Source: a virus. From it: DNA of 64,000 bases. The notes below the pieces were generated by a model. That model searched no databases and was not told where the DNA came from. It was given only the letters and a program-made list of their open reading frames with translations. Below, piece by piece: positions 23,790 to 34,544 of this stretch. How positions within the stretch are numbered: the first letter of the stretch is position 1; each line of letters opens with the position of its first letter. Position numbers and translations under genes: made by a program. The stretch covers positions 1 to 64,000 of the IMG/VR virus record IMGVR_UViG_3300027746_000644. One strand, given 5' to 3'.

Positions 23790-24054
23790 GACTGCTTACA
23801 GGCATATCCCATACCTTACGTGCTTCCACACCCTTTAGTTGTGCAAATTTCTTAGGGTCGCAATCTCCGCACACATGATAGAAATTATTGTTTAATCGCT
23901 TGGGATCCATGGATCCTTTTTCTCGATTAAACACTCCTTGACAACAATCACACTTAAACAATACTACTGTGACCTTACGGCTATAAGAATGGGTCTTACC
24001 CTTCTTACTGGTGCGTATGTGCTGGTTTATTCTAAATTCAGTTCCAATATACAT
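23767..24054 (-). CDS. small zinc-ribbon-like protein
   Basis: 95 residues on the - strand from the ATG at 24054. CDCCQGVF and, 25 residues on, CGDCDPKKF give four Cys for a zinc site. The N-terminal part is basic (RTSKKGKTHSYSRKVTV). It resembles the zinc-binding part of HNH-like or ribosomal-type proteins but lacks an HNH motif. It converges on the SOD gene with a 23-nt overlap. The upstream - strand sequence tgtaaata could be a weak late promoter. Longer upstream starts are possible but add a non-coding-like region. Confidence 0.7.
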   Translation of the reverse strand: MYIGTEFRINQHIRTSKKGKTHSYSRKVTVVLFKCDCCQGVFNREKGSMDPKRLNNNFYHVCGDCDPKKFAQLKGVEARKVWDMPVSSLKTLDQF

Positions 24055-24087
24055 AACTGTATTTACATTAAGGTTATAAAATCCTTT

Positions 24088-24095
24088 GATAAATA
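24088..24095 (+). promoter_or_regulatory. late promoter for the IscA-type gene
   Basis: GATAAATA in the same tgataaatatca context as at 23216, 17 nt before the ATG at 24113. A gagga Shine-Dalgarno lies between. It may also drive the long fibre gene downstream. Confidence 0.7.
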
Positions 24096-24112
24096 TCATA
24101 TCGAGGACTATT

Positions 24113-24436
24113 ATGATCACCATTTCTGAATCAGCAAAGACAAAAATCAAGGATTTACTTCTTGAAGAAAACAACCCAAAACTAGCATTACGTACATTTG
24201 TGCAAGGCGGCGGCTGTAGCGGCATGAGTTATGGATTTACGTTTGATGAGGAAATGAACGAAGACGATTTCGAAGTTCCCTTAGACCAATTTCGAGTACT
24301 TGTAGATAGTATGAGTATGCAGTATTTGACTGGCGCAGAGATAGATTATAAAGAAGATTTACAGGGTAGTTCATTCAGCATAAAAAACCCCAACGCACAG
24401 ACTACTTGCGGATGCGGTTCAAGTTTTGGAGTTTAA
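24113..24436 (+). CDS. A-type iron-sulfur cluster carrier (IscA/ErpA/HesB family)
   Basis: 107 residues, the standard length. The three cluster-binding Cys are present: Cys35 in GGGCSGMSY and Cys99/Cys101 in TCGCGSSF at the C-terminus. These proteins accept Fe-S clusters and pass them to apo-enzymes. The ATG at 24113 follows gagga; upstream in-frame ATGs lack a Shine-Dalgarno. Phage copies are known in marine T4-like viruses. Here it may help load the five radical SAM enzymes and the ferredoxin. It lies 6 nt before the giant fibre gene, so both are late. Confidence 0.92.
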   Translation: MITISESAKTKIKDLLLEENNPKLALRTFVQGGGCSGMSYGFTFDEEMNEDDFEVPLDQFRVLVDSMSMQYLTGAEIDYKEDLQGSSFSIKNPNAQTTCGCGSSFGV

Positions 24437-24442
24437 ACACAA

Positions 24443-27400
24443 ATGACACAACAACTAATTGATATTGGCGTACAAGGTAATGACGGCACTGGCGATAGTA
24501 TTCGCGAATCGTTCCGTAAAGTAAACGAAAACTTTAACGAGATCTACTCTGTCTTTGGACTAGGCGGAACTATTAGATTTACCGACCTAGGTGATACTCC
24601 TAATAGTTACACTGCTAATCAAGTTATCATGAGTGACACCACCGGAACAAGCCTAACTGCTAGAGATTTAATTGCAGGTGCTGGTATTGCAATTAATAAG
24701 ACTAGTAACACCAGCGTAACTATTACATCAACCACTACTGGACTAATTGGTGATTCAGCGCCTAGTTTAGGGCTAAATTTAAATGCAAATAATTTTACCA
24801 TTGCTCGTTTGGCAAATCCTAGCCAAGCATTAGTTGATGCATTTAATGCATCGTATGCCACTTTAGGTGTATCAACCACACTTGCACAACTGGCTATTAA
24901 CAAAGGATATGCAGACAGCAATTACGTTGCTGTTTCAAATGGGTATATTACTAATGCATTAAGATCAAGAAGTGAGCCAGCAACTCCTCAAATTAATGAT
25001 CCAGATTATGATAAAACACTGACAAGTAATTATCTTTCTACTGAAGTTATGCAACGTAAAGATGTAGTTTATCGTGGTGGAGATACTATGACCGGTGCGC
25101 TGACATTGAATGATCATCCAGCGCCTTTAACAGGATTTGGTACTCCAAACGGTGCCAACGATTTGCAAGCCGCTACCAAATATTATGTTGATAACAACAG
25201 TTTTTCTAGCAATGTCAACTTGTATGTGTCAACTGCCAGCGGCGATGACCAACAGACCAAAAGCCCTGCGGGAAAAGAAGGTAGATTTTGGCAGTACGCT
25301 TATAAGACTGTGGGGCAAGCGGCCTTGGCAGCTGAAAACTTAATTAACCTGGCAAGTATTGAACCAGGCCCTTACAAACAAAAAATTTCCTACACGGTAG
25401 GCGTAAATCAAACATTCAGTACTATTCAAAGTGTGACATTGAGTGGCGGCAATGCCGGAGTTAGCGGGTATGAACACGCAAGTGAATTGTTGAGACTTAA
25501 CAAAGGATTCATACTCAGCGAAACCATTGCATACCTTAACAAAAAATATGTAAACTACATTCCAATTGACTCGGGCCGTTACACCGCAATCATAAACAAC
25601 ATTGTTGATGGCATCAGTTACGATTTGGTGTTGAACACAAATTACAACACGGTAACACAAGCTTCTAAATTATTTAATCCGTTGAATATAGATTTAGTCA
25701 CCGAACAATTAACACAACTGTTAGACGGTATTGAATATGCCAAAAACATAATTTTAGCTTATAGTTATAGTACAGTCAACGCACAAAATTACATTGGAGC
25801 AGTTATAGATGCCATATGCTATGACCTAGTATTTCAAGGTTCATTCCAAAGTATTCAAGTAGCATTGGCATTTGATCAATATAATACTGGCCTAGATTTG
25901 AATGAAATCAAAGCCACTTTGTTAAATTTAAAAACCAGTTTAACGGCCATAGCGTCAGTTGCGCTATCCCCAAATGCTGTGGCATCTATCAACAATAATA
26001 TTACCGTCATTGACAATTTATTAACAACTGATGTTATTCCAACTGTGTCATTCCCTGCAATTCAAACCACTGCGGCTGGCCAAGTCAGCGCAAGAGAATT
26101 GTTGTTGAATAACATTCCGTTTATACAAGCTGAAATCACTGCGTACTTGAAAGCGAACTTTCCAACAGTGGTATACAGTTCGACAAAAAGCCAACGTGAT
26201 GTAAAATACATAGTATGGAGCATAACATATGATTTAATGTATGGTGGCAATCAACAAAGCGTGTATGCTGGATTACAATATTGGCAAAGCGGCGTTTATC
26301 AACTGCTAGCTTCTGAGAAAGAAGCCTGCGTTTCGGCCATTGGATATATTAATACATTGGCACAAGCTATTATTCTCAATGCCGCGCCAGCAATTGTTTA
26401 TCAAACTAGCTTTAGACAATACACAAATGAAACCATTACTGGTGGTGGGGCCGCGGCAACTAGCATTTCAACAAACATAGCCTCCATAGTGAGTATTGTT
26501 AATGCTATTAGTTTGCCCGCTCCTACTGTGGTGTATCCAACAATCAGTTCAGTATCTTCTGTGTTGTTAACAGCAAGGACTGACATTTTAGCTCAAAAGT
26601 CCGCATTAAAAACGGCGGCAACTACTTACATTAATTCCAACACAAGTTTTTCTGTTATCAACAACGATGTTATTAATGGTATTATTACCACTAATTTTGC
26701 CACTATAACAAACATATTAACTGTAGGTATTGGTTCAAGATCCGTGCCTACCTATACTAGCCCAACTGGATTAAGTTCAGGGTTCACCTATGCCAGACAG
26801 GCATTGTTGGCCAATATCAATTTCTTAGTAGAAGAAACATATGCTTGGCAACTGGCGCAAACACCTACATTTGTTCCTGCAGAAGGTGTTGTTTCATTCA
26901 AACGTAGACTGGGTTATTTTTTAGAAGCAGTTGCATATGACATAACCTACGGTGGAAATTCAGGTAGTTTACCAAACGGTTATGAATACTGGGTTAACGG
27001 AGTGTCAACGTTGTCCAGCGGTGAACGTGCCATTTATGCACAATCAATTGGACGGTTACAAAATATAGCGGCATTATCAGTTGGTAATAATACCGTGACT
27101 CCAACATTTCAAAGTGGTGTTACCCAAACATTTAATATTGTATGGGCGGGCGGGGCCGTAGCCAACCCGTTAGTAAGTGAAAAACTTGGAAATATTTCAA
27201 CTATTATTGCAAATAATACAACATTGGTGTATGTGTATCCAGATTTGGCAGTGTACGACAGTGTGTACAAAGCCGCAAGAACCACTATTATTGGTACCAG
27301 AGCAGCCATATCAACCAGTGTTGTCAACTATCTAACTATCAAATACATAGGTGGATTCAACTACAACGAATTTACTTGTTACAGAGACCTTGGCTATATC

Positions 27401-30400
27401 ATTGAAGGTATGCGTATTGATTTGTTGACTGGTGGCAATTATCAAACAGTCACTGCTGGTAAGAGTTATTACAAAAGTGCCAGTGCTAGACTAGCTATCA
27501 CAACTCAGTTGACAGAAACTGTTGACGGCATCACGTTTGCTAAGAACTTGGCATTGCAAGTATTGAATCAAACTTCAGCTACTCGCTTTCAAACACTAAT
27601 TGCTCAAGCGTTCAACGGATCACTGACTGCGTCAACTGCCGCAAAGACCACACTTGCCAACAATATGAACACTATCCTTAGCATTATTGCTAACGGGTAT
27701 GGATCAGCCCCTGCGGCCAGCTTTGGTACTGGAATATACACTGTGGTTTTTAGTAACGGTGGAAACGGTTATGTTGACCAAGGGTCTCCAGGCAGTGTTC
27801 ACATTATTCCTGCTAAAATATTATTAGGCAGCACATCTGGAGCAGGCGGATCCATTGTAAAGTATCTTCCAGGCAGTGGCGCCAGCGCAGATTCCATTTG
27901 GGTTAGATTAACTAGACCAAGTTTCTTCCAGGAGGGAGAACAGATGGAGTTTGGAGAAACTGTTAAAGATCTCAACATCACTATTTTTGTGGAAAGTGGC
28001 ATTTATCAAGAAGACTATCCAATACGACTGCCTGCCAACTGTAGTATCAAAGGTGACGAATTCCGTAGAACAATTATTCGACCATTGGATAGAGTTTCGC
28101 AATCACCGTGGAGGAAAATATTCTTCTACAGAGATGCAGTTGTTGACGGCTTGCAGATTGGATTAACAAATACATCTGTAGATTATGCAACTGCTTCGAG
28201 TATCACATTAGGCGGAACTAGTGGAAAAATTGTTATTACACTAGGATCAGGACAAGCTCAGGCTAGTTGGATTGGAAAAATTATTCAAGACAATAATGTT
28301 CCGGCTGGAAAAGCTGTGGTTGAAACTGTGGCAGGCAACACTATGAACTGTGGAGTTATCTATCCATTTGCCACAAAGACCACATATGCATCGGGCAACT
28401 GGCACATTTACGGAACATATAATTACGGACGTCATTACTTGGTTAATCCGTTGGACATAACAAGTACTGCTAAAAATAACCGAGACATTGACGTGGTACT
28501 GTGCGGCGATGCTACTAGGATCAGTAATATCACGTTCCAAGGACACGGCGGCTTTGCCATGGTGCTAGATCCGGAAGGACAAATTAAAACCAAGTCGCCA
28601 TACGGTCAAGTATGTACAAGTTTTAGTCAGTCTGTAAATAAACAAGCGTTCCGAGGTGGCCAGTTTGTTGACGGATTTGCTGGTAGACTATTTGGTAACA
28701 TTACCAATGTGGCTGATTCTGGTATCACTGTTACTGTTACTGGTGGCGTTAACAGTGGATTAGATATTCGTCCGCCGCAAGTTCCATGTGTATTTTATGT
28801 ACAAGGAAATCGTTTCCAAGTTAATGATATTGTCAGCTATGATCCTGCCACATACACTGTGACTATGACATTGGATGTATCAACTCCATTTAACACCGTT
28901 AACATTTATAACACTGCTAATTTCTCATCTGAAGTAGGCTTGCTCATTGACAATCTGACCAATGATTTAGTATTAGGATCAAACTTTCAAAGTATCAAAT
29001 CAGGGTTATACTATCTACAAAATGCAAATGTTGTGGTTGGTATAAAACAAATATTTCGTTTAGCTGGATTGAACAAAGCTCGAAACTTGATGAATGCGGC
29101 TATTTCTAATGGCACTTCTACAAACATCATAACAAGTCAGATGACCACTATCACTGACATGATAACTAATGGGTTTGCGGCAATGCCCACTGCAACGTTT
29201 CCAGAACCTATCGGAGCAACTGCCAATGTTATAAAAGCTAAAAATATATTAATTGCCAATAAACAATTTGTTCAAAATGAACTAGTTGCGTGGGTCGCAC
29301 AGAATTTTGCAACTAGAGGATACCCTGGATATAATGCGTTTGTGTTAAGTCAGCGCATGGGATATCTAGTTGATGCAATGACTTACGATTTGTTGTACGG
29401 CGGTAACAGTGCAACTAGAGACATTGCACAACTTTATTACAGCAATGGTATCAGTCAGATTACAGGTTTAGAATATTTGTATTCAAGCGCAATTTCTAAA
29501 CTGGTGTCTTTGGTAAAATCTATAGTAGAAAATACCACTATAACACCAACTGTAGGAAACATATCTACACAAGTTACTAATTTGCCTGTGGCTACTTCAG
29601 CACAAGGAATAATACTAGCTAACTTGGCCAGTTTGGCAATTGACTATATTATAGAAGGTAACTATAACAATTCAATTATTGGTACTATCACTAGTGGAAG
29701 TTCCAACATAACCAACGTGTCATACAATCCTGCATTGATAAATGGAGCAACTATTGCCAGTGCAGTTAATGCCGGCGTGCCTGTATCAACAACTATTGTA
29801 TCTTATAATGCAACAACTAATGTTATTGTAATGAGTGCGGCAGCAACTCTTAATAGTACTAATTTAAAACTAACAGTGGGAGGAGCCGTACCTAGTAGAA
29901 CAGCTCCTACTATAACTGGACAAAATAGCCAACGTATGAATGATGCTGGCACTGTTGTTTCTGCAAAAACTTCTATACAAAACGGTGTTACCAGTTATCT
30001 AGACGCAGGTGCTGGCACAGCTATCAACATTGAAATGGGCGGCAACCGTAGTATGTTGGCCAATGACTTTGCCATGATTAACGACCTGGGCTATGCTATT
30101 GTGGCAACCAACGGTGGCGTGACAGAACAAGTGTCGACATTTACATACTATTGTCATACTCACTACTGGGCAAACAATGGCGGGCAAATTCGATCAGTGG
30201 CTGGCTCAAATGCACACGGTAATTTTGGTTTAAGATCCAGCGGATACGATGTGACTGAATTGCCAGATGCTGTGAAATTATCCAATGACATGGTACAGAC
30301 CGCACGGGTATACAAACAAGGCCTAGTTGCTGGTCAGATGGTTCCAACTATTTCTGCTCAAGCATTGGGAATTTGGATTGTTGGTTACACATATAACCCG

Positions 30401-33400
30401 CCAAATAATGCAGAGATTGAAATTGACCACTCTGCACAGGGCGGTGCCATTTATCGTTATCTCATCAGTACTGTTGAGCACACTACCATCACAGTTGATG
30501 GACAAAATGTACTTAAATTAAATTTAAGCACTGCTGGTACCAACAGTACTATCACCACAGGGTTGCAGTATGCGTTATACGATGGGCAAATGTTGACCAT
30601 TCGTGTTAATCAAAATATCAAATTTAACGATATCGATAATGTCAAGCCAACAAGGCCAAGTACTGCTGTGCAATACAGTGAGAATCTAGGTGACATTTAT
30701 AGAATTATTGCTTACAACTTGACAGAATCAACAGGCGAACTGTTGCCAGCCAACGTTGCTGTTTTACAAAGCGATGCTTCGTTCAACTATTATAAATTTG
30801 TAACAGATGGTACCAATCTTACTCAGCTAGATCCCGGTAATGCCGCTAAGACACAGGGTAGTAAAGTTGGTGATAATAAAATAGCAGTATTACAAATCAG
30901 TCAACAAAGCCAAATTGACCAGTTGAACAAAGGAATTTTCCTAACTGGTTGGAATGGCCGAGTTCATCGTATTACTGGATACACTCCGCCGTTGTTTATT
31001 GCAACTGGTGCGTTCAACAGCTACAACGCCGGAACTTTCACGTTAGTTGTAACCAACGTGGCTGGAAGTATTGACATTGGTGATGTGATAACTGGTACAG
31101 GATTTGTCAGTGGGCAAACTGTTTCAAATGTTGTGTTGAGCGGAATTGGAACTATAACTGCAACAGTTACGCTGAGTGCTGTGGCGGATACTACGCCAGC
31201 AGGTACTATTACATTTGGTGTTAATAAGAACGGATATTTAAGTATAGATCCTAATTCTGTTCTTAACAACTCAGCTGATGGTACTGGCATTGCTTCAATG
31301 AATTATTTCTCAAGTGCTGTTGGTCCCACTGGTACCACATATACGCAAGTAAATTTTGATGTACCATTCACTACCACATTGCCAGTTGTGGACAGTTATT
31401 TAACAATTGCAAATCAAGCAACCACTGCATACAACGGAACGTACCAAGTGGTGGTTGTTACTAGTAAAACACAAATTTTCATTGCCAGCACCAGTGCGTT
31501 ATCGGTGGGCATGGTTATTAGTAGTTCAGCAACTGGTGCATATATACCTACAACTTGTGTTATTCAAAGTGTTGACAGCTCAACTGCGTTTACGGTCAGT
31601 CCAGCCGCATGGATTCCAGCAGGAGCAAGTATTGTATCAACGCTGGTGGCTTACCTGTCAGGATTAACTATCAGTAACCCAGGAACAAATTACACAGTAG
31701 TTCCGCAAATCACAGTGTCAGGCGGTGGTGCACTGGTACAAGCCATTGCGACTTGTACCATTGCTGGTGGCAGTATACAATCAGTAACCATAGTTAGTCC
31801 AGGATACGGATACAGCAGTGCTCCAAATGTCACTGTCAGCTACGGTGATGCAGTGCTAACTCCAGTTCTTTCTGAGTCACCACAGATTAACTCCACAGTG
31901 ACCTCAGGCAACATAACAACTAGATTGGGTTTAATTTATGCCAGTAATCCTGGAGTGTTTGCTGTAGGCACTGTTAGAACAGTTAGTGCATTTGCCAGCA
32001 TTGCAGGCAGCGGTCCATACACGGTTAATTTAACAATAAACTCTGGCGCAGTTCCAACGGCTGGCTCATGGTATCAAGTTAGCGGTAATACCAATACGTT
32101 ATATAATGGTTTCTATCAAATTGCTGCCACTGGTTCGTCAGCAACCAATATTACCTTAATTTATAATTATAATCCAGGCACGTGGAGCAGTGTTACCCCC
32201 ACCACAGCGACACTGTCGGTAACAAATGCAACCAGTACACAATTGGGCATCAGTAAACCATTTAGTTCAAGTACAGCGGTAACATTGCGTGGGGGTTATC
32301 CTGCAGATTCGGCAGCACAAGTTACCACACGTATCAGTACTTGTCGTGTTACTGGGCATGACTTGCTGGACATTGGTACTGGTAGTTACAACACCACCAA
32401 CTGGCCCACTGTGATTTACGGTAATCCAGCAAAGGCGTATCAACAGTCACAAGAAGTATTAGAAGAAGGTGTGGGACGTGTGTTCTATGTGACCACTGAC
32501 CAAAACGGTATCTTCCGTGTGGGTCGTTTCTTCACAGTTGACCAAGGTACTGGATCAGTTACATTTAGCGCAAGTATTGCTTTGAGTAACTTGGACGGTT
32601 TAGGATTCAAACGTGGTGTTGTTGTGAGTGAATTCTCAACTGATCCAAGCATGACTAACAATGCCAGTGATACTGTTCCTGTGATGAGTGCTATCAGAAG
32701 TTACATTGATAAACGTTTGGGTATTGACCACGGCGGCAGTCCAGTTGCATTGGCAAACTTGATTGGTTCAGGGTACGTGCCGTTAAACGGCACACTGGCC
32801 ATGAAGTCCACTTTCAACATGGGTAACTTTAACATTGTTAACTTGGGTTCACCTGGCTCTAACTACGAAGCTGCCAATAAACTGTATGTCGACACTCAAG
32901 TGGTATCTTACAACGCTCTCAACAAAATGACTGATGTGACAATTACTAGTCCATCAACCAACAACATTTTAATTTACGATCAGATTGACAACAAATGGAA
33001 AAATAAAACTGCGGTGGGTGATGTAAATCTTGTGTACACTGCCGGCACTGGAGTATTGTCCGCTGTTATACAAACCGGTGTGATTGTCAACGCTCAAGTG
33101 TCAACCACTGCTGGTATTTTACAAAGCAAGTTGGCAATGAACATTGCCAACGTGTCAGGATCCGCTCCAACTGGCAATGCGGCCGCAATACAAGCCAGTA
33201 ACGGACTTGTGAGTTTTAACACTAACCAATTTGACTTGTTCAACGGTTGGGCAAGTTTAAAAACTGCAACTAGCGCAAGCAATGGTGTAACATTAGGAAA
33301 GATACAACACATCAGCACTGGAACATTGTTGGGCAACAGAAGTGGCTTGGCAGCAAGTCCAATAGAAGTTACACCAGCACAAGTAGTAAGCGATGCAGGT

Positions 33401-34315
33401 GGCCTCACAAACACATTGTTCAATGCCACCGGTGCGATAACTGTGGCGTTTGATGGTTCTAATGTGGCAAATAATGTGTATGCTGTGACAGGTATCACTA
33501 CCACTAGAGCTGTTAACAGTCTAGTCAAAACAGACAGTCTAGGTGGCATTGATGTTAACTTTGTGAAGGTAGGCGGATACCGAGCATTGGGAATCACATC
33601 CTTAACCAATACGTTTACTACACCTGGTGGATTTGATTACATGACTGTGCTGGGAACGACATCAAGTAATTCCAACATGACTGTGTTTGGCACGCTGGAT
33701 GTCAGCAACGGCACGCTAAAAACCAACTTGTTGACCACTGATAAATCAGGAGCAAGTAGTGGTCCTAATGCGGGTAGTGCAAGTATTAGTGGCTGGTGGG
33801 CCATGCAAGCATCCAGTCAACTTGACTTTAGTCTTGGTACGCTGAAATCGCTAACACTGACCACTGGCGGAGAAGCTGTTGCAGGCACCATGACTGGACG
33901 TTGGACGTTGGCTGGTGCAAGTAGATTGCAAGCCACCTATGCTGACTTGGCAGAATATTACGAAGGCGATCAGGAATATGAAGAAGGAACCGTATTAGTA
34001 TTTGGTGGTGATAAAGAAGTTACCACAACAACACAAATAAACGACACACGAAGTGCTGGCGTGGTCAGTGCCAACCCAGCGTATGTGATGAACGGTGAGC
34101 AAACTGGCATTAAGGTGTGTATTGCACTGGCCGGTCGTGTGCCATGCAAAGTAATTGGTAGAGTCAAGAAGGGTGACATGCTGACCACCAGTGCCACTGC
34201 TGGTTATGCTGTTAAGGCTTTGAATCCTACTTTGGGTGCTGTTATTGGCAAAGCACTGGAAGACAAAGACTACGGAGAAGCTGGCATGATACAAGTTGCT
34301 GTGGGGAGAGTATAA
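24443..34315 (+). CDS. giant tail-fibre/virion protein, 3290 residues
   Basis: The N-terminus (IDIGVQGNDGTGDSIRESFR, then KVNENFNEIY) is a module shared with the proteins at 34315 and 34545, probably for attachment to the virion. Residues of roughly 340-1700 contain at least six divergent repeats of about 200 residues with YDxxxGGN cores (YDLMYGGNQQS, YDITYGGNSGS, YDLLYGGNSAT, IDLLTGGNYQT). A likely beta-helix section follows (GSGYVPLNGTLAM near the C-terminal third). The end (YADLAEYYEGD, GTVLVFGGDKEV, AGVVSANPAYVMN) resembles the autoproteolytic G2-type tip domain of phage appendages. It probably binds the host surface. Confidence 0.85.
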   Translation: MTQQLIDIGVQGNDGTGDSIRESFRKVNENFNEIYSVFGLGGTIRFTDLGDTPNSYTANQVIMSDTTGTSLTARDLIAGAGIAINKTSNTSVTITSTTTGLIGDSAPSLGLNLNANNFTIARLANPSQALVDAFNASYATLGVSTTLAQLAINKGYADSNYVAVSNGYITNALRSRSEPATPQINDPDYDKTLTSNYLSTEVMQRKDVVYRGGDTMTGALTLNDHPAPLTGFGTPNGANDLQAATKYYVDNNSFSSNVNLYVSTASGDDQQTKSPAGKEGRFWQYAYKTVGQAALAAENLINLASIEPGPYKQKISYTVGVNQTFSTIQSVTLSGGNAGVSGYEHASELLRLNKGFILSETIAYLNKKYVNYIPIDSGRYTAIINNIVDGISYDLVLNTNYNTVTQASKLFNPLNIDLVTEQLTQLLDGIEYAKNIILAYSYSTVNAQNYIGAVIDAICYDLVFQGSFQSIQVALAFDQYNTGLDLNEIKATLLNLKTSLTAIASVALSPNAVASINNNITVIDNLLTTDVIPTVSFPAIQTTAAGQVSARELLLNNIPFIQAEITAYLKANFPTVVYSSTKSQRDVKYIVWSITYDLMYGGNQQSVYAGLQYWQSGVYQLLASEKEACVSAIGYINTLAQAIILNAAPAIVYQTSFRQYTNETITGGGAAATSISTNIASIVSIVNAISLPAPTVVYPTISSVSSVLLTARTDILAQKSALKTAATTYINSNTSFSVINNDVINGIITTNFATITNILTVGIGSRSVPTYTSPTGLSSGFTYARQALLANINFLVEETYAWQLAQTPTFVPAEGVVSFKRRLGYFLEAVAYDITYGGNSGSLPNGYEYWVNGVSTLSSGERAIYAQSIGRLQNIAALSVGNNTVTPTFQSGVTQTFNIVWAGGAVANPLVSEKLGNISTIIANNTTLVYVYPDLAVYDSVYKAARTTIIGTRAAISTSVVNYLTIKYIGGFNYNEFTCYRDLGYIIEGMRIDLLTGGNYQTVTAGKSYYKSASARLAITTQLTETVDGITFAKNLALQVLNQTSATRFQTLIAQAFNGSLTASTAAKTTLANNMNTILSIIANGYGSAPAASFGTGIYTVVFSNGGNGYVDQGSPGSVHIIPAKILLGSTSGAGGSIVKYLPGSGASADSIWVRLTRPSFFQEGEQMEFGETVKDLNITIFVESGIYQEDYPIRLPANCSIKGDEFRRTIIRPLDRVSQSPWRKIFFYRDAVVDGLQIGLTNTSVDYATASSITLGGTSGKIVITLGSGQAQASWIGKIIQDNNVPAGKAVVETVAGNTMNCGVIYPFATKTTYASGNWHIYGTYNYGRHYLVNPLDITSTAKNNRDIDVVLCGDATRISNITFQGHGGFAMVLDPEGQIKTKSPYGQVCTSFSQSVNKQAFRGGQFVDGFAGRLFGNITNVADSGITVTVTGGVNSGLDIRPPQVPCVFYVQGNRFQVNDIVSYDPATYTVTMTLDVSTPFNTVNIYNTANFSSEVGLLIDNLTNDLVLGSNFQSIKSGLYYLQNANVVVGIKQIFRLAGLNKARNLMNAAISNGTSTNIITSQMTTITDMITNGFAAMPTATFPEPIGATANVIKAKNILIANKQFVQNELVAWVAQNFATRGYPGYNAFVLSQRMGYLVDAMTYDLLYGGNSATRDIAQLYYSNGISQITGLEYLYSSAISKLVSLVKSIVENTTITPTVGNISTQVTNLPVATSAQGIILANLASLAIDYIIEGNYNNSIIGTITSGSSNITNVSYNPALINGATIASAVNAGVPVSTTIVSYNATTNVIVMSAAATLNSTNLKLTVGGAVPSRTAPTITGQNSQRMNDAGTVVSAKTSIQNGVTSYLDAGAGTAINIEMGGNRSMLANDFAMINDLGYAIVATNGGVTEQVSTFTYYCHTHYWANNGGQIRSVAGSNAHGNFGLRSSGYDVTELPDAVKLSNDMVQTARVYKQGLVAGQMVPTISAQALGIWIVGYTYNPPNNAEIEIDHSAQGGAIYRYLISTVEHTTITVDGQNVLKLNLSTAGTNSTITTGLQYALYDGQMLTIRVNQNIKFNDIDNVKPTRPSTAVQYSENLGDIYRIIAYNLTESTGELLPANVAVLQSDASFNYYKFVTDGTNLTQLDPGNAAKTQGSKVGDNKIAVLQISQQSQIDQLNKGIFLTGWNGRVHRITGYTPPLFIATGAFNSYNAGTFTLVVTNVAGSIDIGDVITGTGFVSGQTVSNVVLSGIGTITATVTLSAVADTTPAGTITFGVNKNGYLSIDPNSVLNNSADGTGIASMNYFSSAVGPTGTTYTQVNFDVPFTTTLPVVDSYLTIANQATTAYNGTYQVVVVTSKTQIFIASTSALSVGMVISSSATGAYIPTTCVIQSVDSSTAFTVSPAAWIPAGASIVSTLVAYLSGLTISNPGTNYTVVPQITVSGGGALVQAIATCTIAGGSIQSVTIVSPGYGYSSAPNVTVSYGDAVLTPVLSESPQINSTVTSGNITTRLGLIYASNPGVFAVGTVRTVSAFASIAGSGPYTVNLTINSGAVPTAGSWYQVSGNTNTLYNGFYQIAATGSSATNITLIYNYNPGTWSSVTPTTATLSVTNATSTQLGISKPFSSSTAVTLRGGYPADSAAQVTTRISTCRVTGHDLLDIGTGSYNTTNWPTVIYGNPAKAYQQSQEVLEEGVGRVFYVTTDQNGIFRVGRFFTVDQGTGSVTFSASIALSNLDGLGFKRGVVVSEFSTDPSMTNNASDTVPVMSAIRSYIDKRLGIDHGGSPVALANLIGSGYVPLNGTLAMKSTFNMGNFNIVNLGSPGSNYEAANKLYVDTQVVSYNALNKMTDVTITSPSTNNILIYDQIDNKWKNKTAVGDVNLVYTAGTGVLSAVIQTGVIVNAQVSTTAGILQSKLAMNIANVSGSAPTGNAAAIQASNGLVSFNTNQFDLFNGWASLKTATSASNGVTLGKIQHISTGTLLGNRSGLAASPIEVTPAQVVSDAGGLTNTLFNATGAITVAFDGSNVANNVYAVTGITTTRAVNSLVKTDSLGGIDVNFVKVGGYRALGITSLTNTFTTPGGFDYMTVLGTTSSNSNMTVFGTLDVSNGTLKTNLLTTDKSGASSGPNAGSASISGWWAMQASSQLDFSLGTLKSLTLTTGGEAVAGTMTGRWTLAGASRLQATYADLAEYYEGDQEYEEGTVLVFGGDKEVTTTTQINDTRSAGVVSANPAYVMNGEQTGIKVCIALAGRVPCKVIGRVKKGDMLTTSATAGYAVKALNPTLGAVIGKALEDKDYGEAGMIQVAVGRV
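25470..29480 (+). repeat. protein-level repeats in the giant fibre gene (approximate limits)
   Basis: About six copies of a degenerate unit are seen in translation. Each starts like ARxxLLxNxxF and closes with a YDxxxGGN motif and a Tyr/Trp-rich turn. DNA identity between copies is low, so the duplication is old. Edges are approximate. Confidence 0.6.
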
Positions 34316-34515
34316 TGACTAAATTAAATGTTAATATTGGACTCAGTGTCAACGACAAAACTGGTGACACACTGCGCACAGCATTTGATAAAATAAATCA
34401 AAACTTCACTGAACTGTATGCCAAGCCAGCTTATATTAGTACAACTAGTCTAAAAGCCATAGTTGCGGCCAGTACTAGTTTTACAGATTTCCAAGCAAGA
34501 ATTGCGGCACTATAA
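34315..34515 (+). CDS. short orphan copy of the fibre N-terminal module
   Basis: 66 residues. NIGLSVNDKTGDTLRTAFDK with INQNFTELY matches the N-terminal module of the giant fibre and of the next protein, but it ends after a short Ser/Thr/Ala stretch. Its ATG overlaps the fibre stop. It could be a small virion adaptor or the remnant of a longer fibre gene. Its conservation of the module argues for use rather than decay. Confidence 0.65.
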   Translation: MTKLNVNIGLSVNDKTGDTLRTAFDKINQNFTELYAKPAYISTTSLKAIVAASTSFTDFQARIAAL

Positions 34516-34518
34516 TAC

Positions 34519-34526
34519 GGTAAATA
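34519..34526 (+). promoter_or_regulatory. possible late promoter GGTAAATA
   Basis: One mismatch from the TATAAATA core, 19 nt before the ATG at 34545, with a cggag Shine-Dalgarno between. It would restart transcription in the short gap after the orphan module. Confidence 0.5.
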
Positions 34527-34544
34527 CACTAAACGGAGCACAAC